9,840 bases of DNA from Alphaproteobacteria bacterium (lineage in GTDB: Bacteria; Pseudomonadota; Alphaproteobacteria; Rhodospirillales; Rhodospirillaceae). A program made the position numbers and the translations under genes. The DNA is taken from NCBI GenBank assembly GCA_015228695.1, contig JADGDA010000073.1, positions 1 to 9,840 of the forward strand, given 5' to 3'. The notes under the pieces were generated by a model. That model was not told the origin of the DNA. It was given only the letters and a program-made list of their open reading frames with translations, and did no database searches. Positions 5,652 to 9,840 of the stretch are shown here, in pieces (position 1 is the stretch's first letter; every line of letters starts with the position of its first letter).

Positions 5652-8600
5652 ATGGCTGTCGGCCAAGGACACACGCCGTCGCGGCGTCGGTTTTTGAAAA
5701 TGATGGGCGCTGCGGGATTCGGGGTGGTCGCCACCCAGAAGGCTGCGTTCGCCCAATACGGTTATCTGGCTCCTGTGGCGGTCGACAACCCGCTGGCTCA
5801 ATATCCGAGCCGTGGCTGGGAGCACATGTACCGCGACATCTTCCGCACCGACGAGAAATTCACCTTCCTCTGCTGCCCCAACGACACCCACAACTGTTTG
5901 CTTCACGCCTTCGTGAAAAACAACGTGGTGGTGCGGATCGAGCCGACCTACGGCTACGGCAAGGCGGAGGATCTTTACGGCAACACCGCTTCCCACCGCT
6001 GGGACCCGCGCTGCTGTCAGAAGGGGCTGGTGCTGGCGCGGCGGTTCTACGGCGACCGCCGGGTCAACGGCGCCTTCATCCGCAAGGGATTCAAGGAATG
6101 GGCGGACCGGGGCTTCCCGCGTGATCCCGAGACCGGCGCTCCGCCGAAGGAGTTGATGAATCGCGGCAGCGATTCGTGGGTCCGCATGAGCCACGACGAG
6201 GCCTACGCCTACCACGCCAAGGCGCTTGTCAACGTCGCCAAGACCTACAGCGGCGATCAGGGCAAGAAGTTCCTGACCACCCAGGGCTATGACCCGGACA
6301 TGGTGGCGGCGGTGGACGGCTCGGGCGTGCGGGTCGAGAAGTTCCGCGGCGGTATGGCCAAGCAGGGCGCCACCCGCATCTTCGGCGCGTTCCGGTTCGC
6401 CAACGGCATGTCGTTGCTCGACGCCCAGATCCGCAACGTTGGAGCCGACAAGGCCCGTGGCGCCGGAACCTGGGACTCCTATTCGTTCCACACCGACCTG
6501 CCTCCGGGCCATCCGATGGTGACCGGAGACCAGACCAACGACTTCGAGCTGTTCGACACGGAAAGCTCCAAGCTGATCGTCGCCTGGGGCATGAACTGGA
6601 TCACCACCAAGATGCCCGACAGTCACTGGATGACCGAGGCGCGTCTCAAGGGGACCAAGACCGTGGCGGTCACCGTGGAGTACTCGGCGACGGCGTCCAA
6701 GTGCGACGAGGTGATCGTGATCCGCCCCGGCACCGACCCGGCGTTCGCCCTGGGGCTGGCCCAGGTGATCATGAAGGAGAACCTCTACGACAAGAAGTTC
6801 GTCGCCAACTACACCGATCTGCCGACCCTGGTCCGGATGGACACCCTGGAGCGGCTCAAGGCGAGCGACGTCTTCCCGGACCACAAGAACAGAGTGCCGC
6901 AGAACTGGACCAAGGTTCTGGCGGAGGGCGAGGCGGCCGTGGCGACCACCATGCAGCAGGGCAAGCAGATTCCCGCCGCATATGCCAAGGAGTTCGGTGA
7001 TTTCGTCATGTGGGACGCCGACGGCGGCAAGCCGGTGGCGGTTACCCACGACGAATTGGGTATCCACTTCGCCGACCGGGGGATCACTCCGGCCCTGGAA
7101 GGCAAGTTCACCCTGACCACCACCGACGGCAAGACGGTCGAGGTCCAACCCGTCTTCGGACTGGTCAAGCAGTACCTGGACGACTCCATGACCCCGGACA
7201 AGGTGCGTCAGATCACCTGGGCCCCGGAAACGGCGACCCTGTCCCTGGCCCGTTCCATCGCCGCGAGCGGGGGCAAGACGCTGATTGCCGTCGGCATGGG
7301 GCCGAACCAGTTCTGGAACAACGACAACAAGGACCGCGCCATTCTGCTGGTGCTGGGCCTCGTGGGCAGCCTGGGCCGCCATGGGGGCAACATCGGTTCC
7401 TATGCCGGCACCTACAAGAACACCCTGTTCTCCGGCGTTCCCCGCTATGTCCTGGAGGATCCGTTCAATCTGCAACTGGATGCCGCCGGACCGGTCAAGG
7501 TCAAGCCGATGATCCGCCCGGAGTCCATGCATTACTGGGCCAACGGCGAGCGCCTGATGAAGGCCGGCAACAAGAAGATCACCGTCGGTCCCCACGTTCC
7601 GACCCCGACCAAGACCATCTGGCAGGTCAACTCCAATTCGAGCCTCGGCAACCAGAAGGGCTTCTACGACGTGGTTTTCAACACGCTGCCCCGCGCCGAG
7701 GTCGTGGCCTATAACGAATGGTGGTGGACGGCGTCCTGCGAGTTCAGCGATATCGTCTATGGGGTCGACTCGTGGATGGAGTTCAAGCAGGTCGATATGA
7801 CGGCCTCGAACACCAATCCCTTCGTCCAGCTCTATCCGCGCACGCCGATCAAGCGGGCGTTCCAGACGGTTCCCGACATCGAGACCTATGCCGGCGTGGC
7901 CAAGCAGATGGCCAAGATCACCGGGGACGACCGCTTCGCGCAGATGTGGAAGTTCGTCGCCGAGGACCGCGTCGATGTCTATCTGCAACGCATCATCGAC
8001 GGGTCGACCCCGCTCAAGGGCTACAAGGTCGCCGAACTGGAGGCCAAGGCCAAGGTCGGCGTGCCCGCCCTGATGAACACCCGCACCTATCCGCGCATCA
8101 ACAGCTACGAGCAGGTGCAGGAGTCCAAGCCCTGGTACACCAAGACCGGGCGGCTTGAATACTACCGGCCCGAGGTGGAATTCATCGAGGCGGGCGAGAA
8201 CCTGCCGGTCCACCGCGAGCCCGCCGAGGCGACGTTCTACGAGCCCTGCGCCATCGTGTCCGCCAAGCATCCGGCCATGCGGCCGAAGACCCCGGCCGAC
8301 TGGAACATTCCGGCCGACAGCCGCGATCACATCACCCGGCAGATGCGCAACACCGTCCTGACCACGGCGGAGCTGATGCAGACCAAGCATCCGCTGATGC
8401 CCAAGGGCTGGACCCACATCTTCCACACGCCGAAATACCGGCACGGCGCCCATACCATGCCCATCGACACCGACTTCATGGCGGCGCTGTTCGGACCCTT
8501 CGGCGACATGTACCGGCGCGACAAGCGCACGCCCGGCACCGGCGAGATGTACGTGGACATCAACCCCGAGGACGCCAAGGCGATGGGGGTCTTCGACGGC

Positions 8601-9134
8601 GATTACGTCTGGATCGACGGCGATCCCACCGATCTGCCCTTCCGGGGCTGGGACGATCCCGCCCGCAAGGAGCAGTACAAGGTGGCCCGCCTGATGGCCC
8701 GCGCCCGTTACTATCCCGGCACCCCGCGCGGGGTCACCCGGATGTGGTTCAACGGCTACATGGCGACTCCGGGCACGGTGAAGGCGCACGAAAGCCGCCC
8801 CGACGGGCTGGCCAAGAACGCCGAGACCCATTACCAAGCGTTGTTCCGTTACGGCGGCCATCAGAGTCTGACCCGGTCGTGGCTGAAACCCACCCATCAG
8901 ACGGCGACCATGATCAGCCGCAAGTCATGGACCAACGAAATCACGAAGGGCTTCAACGTCGACGTTCACTGCGTCACCAGCGCCCCACGCGAATCGTTCG
9001 CCCGCTTCACCAAGGCGGAGGACGGCGGCATCGGGGGCAAGGGGCTGTGGCGTCCCGTCGCCTTGGGTTTCCGGCCTACCGTGGAGAACGCGGCCCTGGT
9101 CCGGTACCTGCGCGGCGAATTCGTCAAGTCTTGA
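5652..9134 (+). CDS. nxrA: Tat-exported molybdopterin oxidoreductase alpha subunit, type II DMSO reductase family (nitrite oxidoreductase NxrA-like)
   Basis: This 1160-aa protein is the catalytic subunit of a periplasmic Mo-bisMGD enzyme. Residues 10-16 (SRRRFLK) are a twin-arginine motif, followed by a hydrophobic stretch and an AFA|Q cleavage site at 34/35, so it should be exported folded with its cofactor. The FS0 cluster region reads C74-x3-D78-x3-C82 and later C122; by position against NarG these replace His49, Cys53, Cys57 and Cys92. D282 in FHTDLPPGHP aligns with the Mo-ligating Asp222 of NarG (YCDLPP), which places it in the type II branch with NarG, DdhA, EbdA, SerA, PcrA and NxrA. 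Segments such as CPNDTHNC, ASHRWDPRCCQKG and AWGMNWITTKMPDSHW are, from memory, shared with periplasmic NxrA of Nitrospira and anammox bacteria, whose length is also near 1150 aa. The reaction is unproven: nitrite oxidation or nitrate (or other oxyanion) reduction are all possible. The beta-subunit gene follows after 33 nt. Confidence 0.85.
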   Translation: MAVGQGHTPSRRRFLKMMGAAGFGVVATQKAAFAQYGYLAPVAVDNPLAQYPSRGWEHMYRDIFRTDEKFTFLCCPNDTHNCLLHAFVKNNVVVRIEPTYGYGKAEDLYGNTASHRWDPRCCQKGLVLARRFYGDRRVNGAFIRKGFKEWADRGFPRDPETGAPPKELMNRGSDSWVRMSHDEAYAYHAKALVNVAKTYSGDQGKKFLTTQGYDPDMVAAVDGSGVRVEKFRGGMAKQGATRIFGAFRFANGMSLLDAQIRNVGADKARGAGTWDSYSFHTDLPPGHPMVTGDQTNDFELFDTESSKLIVAWGMNWITTKMPDSHWMTEARLKGTKTVAVTVEYSATASKCDEVIVIRPGTDPAFALGLAQVIMKENLYDKKFVANYTDLPTLVRMDTLERLKASDVFPDHKNRVPQNWTKVLAEGEAAVATTMQQGKQIPAAYAKEFGDFVMWDADGGKPVAVTHDELGIHFADRGITPALEGKFTLTTTDGKTVEVQPVFGLVKQYLDDSMTPDKVRQITWAPETATLSLARSIAASGGKTLIAVGMGPNQFWNNDNKDRAILLVLGLVGSLGRHGGNIGSYAGTYKNTLFSGVPRYVLEDPFNLQLDAAGPVKVKPMIRPESMHYWANGERLMKAGNKKITVGPHVPTPTKTIWQVNSNSSLGNQKGFYDVVFNTLPRAEVVAYNEWWWTASCEFSDIVYGVDSWMEFKQVDMTASNTNPFVQLYPRTPIKRAFQTVPDIETYAGVAKQMAKITGDDRFAQMWKFVAEDRVDVYLQRIIDGSTPLKGYKVAELEAKAKVGVPALMNTRTYPRINSYEQVQESKPWYTKTGRLEYYRPEVEFIEAGENLPVHREPAEATFYEPCAIVSAKHPAMRPKTPADWNIPADSRDHITRQMRNTVLTTAELMQTKHPLMPKGWTHIFHTPKYRHGAHTMPIDTDFMAALFGPFGDMYRRDKRTPGTGEMYVDINPEDAKAMGVFDGDYVWIDGDPTDLPFRGWDDPARKEQYKVARLMARARYYPGTPRGVTRMWFNGYMATPGTVKAHESRPDGLAKNAETHYQALFRYGGHQSLTRSWLKPTHQTATMISRKSWTNEITKGFNVDVHCVTSAPRESFARFTKAEDGGIGGKGLWRPVALGFRPTVENAALVRYLRGEFVKS

Positions 9135-9167
9135 ACCCCGGTCATCCAAGATTGAGGAGCACGGCCA

Positions 9168-9840
9168 ATGCCGAAAGTCTACAACTGGCAGCTCGGGCGG
9201 GAAATGGAGTATCCCTACGAGGGTGTTCGGGCAAAACGCCAGTTTGCCATGGTGATGGATCTGAACAAGTGCATCGCCTGTCAAACCTGCACGGTCGCCT
9301 GTAAGACCACCTGGACCTCCGGGCGCGGTCAGGAGGCGATGTTCTGGAACAACGTCGAGAGCAAGCCCTACGGTTACTATCCCCTGGGATGGGACGTGAA
9401 GGTTCTCGACAAGCTGGGCGTCCAGGAACTGGTGGGAACCGCCCCCTACAAGGGCAAGACCATCTTCGAGGGCGCGCCGGATGGCGAGCGGGTGGTGGGG
9501 TATCTGCCCGACGACCTGGACTACGCCAACCCCAACCTGGGCGAGGACGACAGCCTCGGGATGATGGCCCAGGGGGCGCATCTTGAAGGGCCGCACAACA
9601 ACTGGATGTTCTATCTGCCGCGTATCTGCAATCATTGCAGCTATCCGGCGTGCGTCGGCTCGTGCCCGCGGCAGTCGGTCTACAAGCGGCCGGAAGACGG
9701 GATCGTGCTCCTCGATCAGAGCCGGTGCCGGGGCTACCGCGAGTGCGTGAAGGGGTGCCCGTACAAGAAGGCCTTCTTCAACATGATGACCCGGACGTCC
9801 GAGAAATGCGTCGGGTGCTACCCGGCCATCGAGGACGGAC
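9168..9840 (+). CDS. nxrB: Iron-sulfur beta subunit of the same oxidoreductase (NxrB/NarH-like), truncated by the window edge
   Basis: Only the first 224 residues are present. This subunit carries electrons between the alpha-subunit FS0 cluster and a membrane or heme gamma subunit. The N-terminus MPKVYNWQLGREMEYPYE closely resembles NxrB of Nitrospira as I recall it. Cluster motifs visible are C35-x2-C38-x2-C41-x3-C45, then C154-x2-C157-x4-C162-x3-C166, then C187-x2-Y190-x2-C193-x3-C197, where Tyr takes the place of a Cys (Trp in E. coli NarH) and predicts a [3Fe-4S] cluster, and finally C214-x2-C217. There is no signal peptide; such beta subunits are normally co-exported with the Tat-bearing alpha subunit. 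GAGGAG (9154-9159) is a good ribosome binding site 8 nt before ATG 9168. The remaining C-terminal half, with the rest of the cluster ligands, lies outside. Confidence 0.88.
   Translation, partial: MPKVYNWQLGREMEYPYEGVRAKRQFAMVMDLNKCIACQTCTVACKTTWTSGRGQEAMFWNNVESKPYGYYPLGWDVKVLDKLGVQELVGTAPYKGKTIFEGAPDGERVVGYLPDDLDYANPNLGEDDSLGMMAQGAHLEGPHNNWMFYLPRICNHCSYPACVGSCPRQSVYKRPEDGIVLLDQSRCRGYRECVKGCPYKKAFFNMMTRTSEKCVGCYPAIEDG

Noticed and set aside
5619..8897. A minus-strand open frame of 1092 codons antisense to the oxidoreductase alpha subunit
   Set aside because: Same shadow effect: the sense strand encodes a protein with clear Tat, FS0 and Mo-ligand motifs, while the antisense product has no domain and His/Gly/Val-rich composition.

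Overview
The window is GC-rich and densely coded, with every convincing gene on the + strand. The base composition, the gene order aminotransferase - ftsK - lolA, a single-span FtsK with a short linker (about 814 aa), and the codon choice all suggest an alphaproteobacterium, probably of the Rhodospirillales (Rhodospirillum/Magnetospirillum-like). The taxonomic call is inference.

Layout. Positions 1-168 are a leader with a perfect TATAAT box. Positions 169-5292 look like one housekeeping operon: a PLP aminotransferase of the DapC type, the DNA translocase FtsK, the lipoprotein chaperone LolA and a PuuD-type gamma-glutamyl-GABA hydrolase. The genes are separated by only 12-24 nt. Positions 5293-5651 form a 359-nt non-coding region that is unusually full of structure. 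It holds a possible operon terminator, a small palindrome, a run of hairpins ending in a strong intrinsic-type terminator (a candidate small structured RNA), a helically phased operator-like array, a possible promoter, and two tandem hairpin repeats just before a good ribosome binding site. From 5652 to the right edge lies an accessory respiratory module: a Tat-exported molybdopterin oxidoreductase alpha subunit (1160 aa) and the first 224 residues of its iron-sulfur beta subunit.

The oxidoreductase pair is the most interesting content. Both subunits belong to the type II branch of the DMSO reductase family. From memory of the family, they look closest to the periplasmic nitrite oxidoreductase (NXR) clade of Nitrospira and anammox bacteria, rather than to cytoplasmic NarGH. 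The alpha subunit carries a twin-arginine signal, an Asp as the predicted Mo ligand and an unusual FS0 iron-sulfur motif (Cys-x3-Asp-x3-Cys). The beta subunit carries NarH-like cluster motifs, with Tyr at the position that makes one cluster [3Fe-4S]. In an alphaproteobacterium the enzyme could oxidise nitrite, reduce nitrate in the periplasm, or act on another oxyanion; the sequence alone does not decide. The gamma subunit and chaperone genes expected downstream lie beyond the window.
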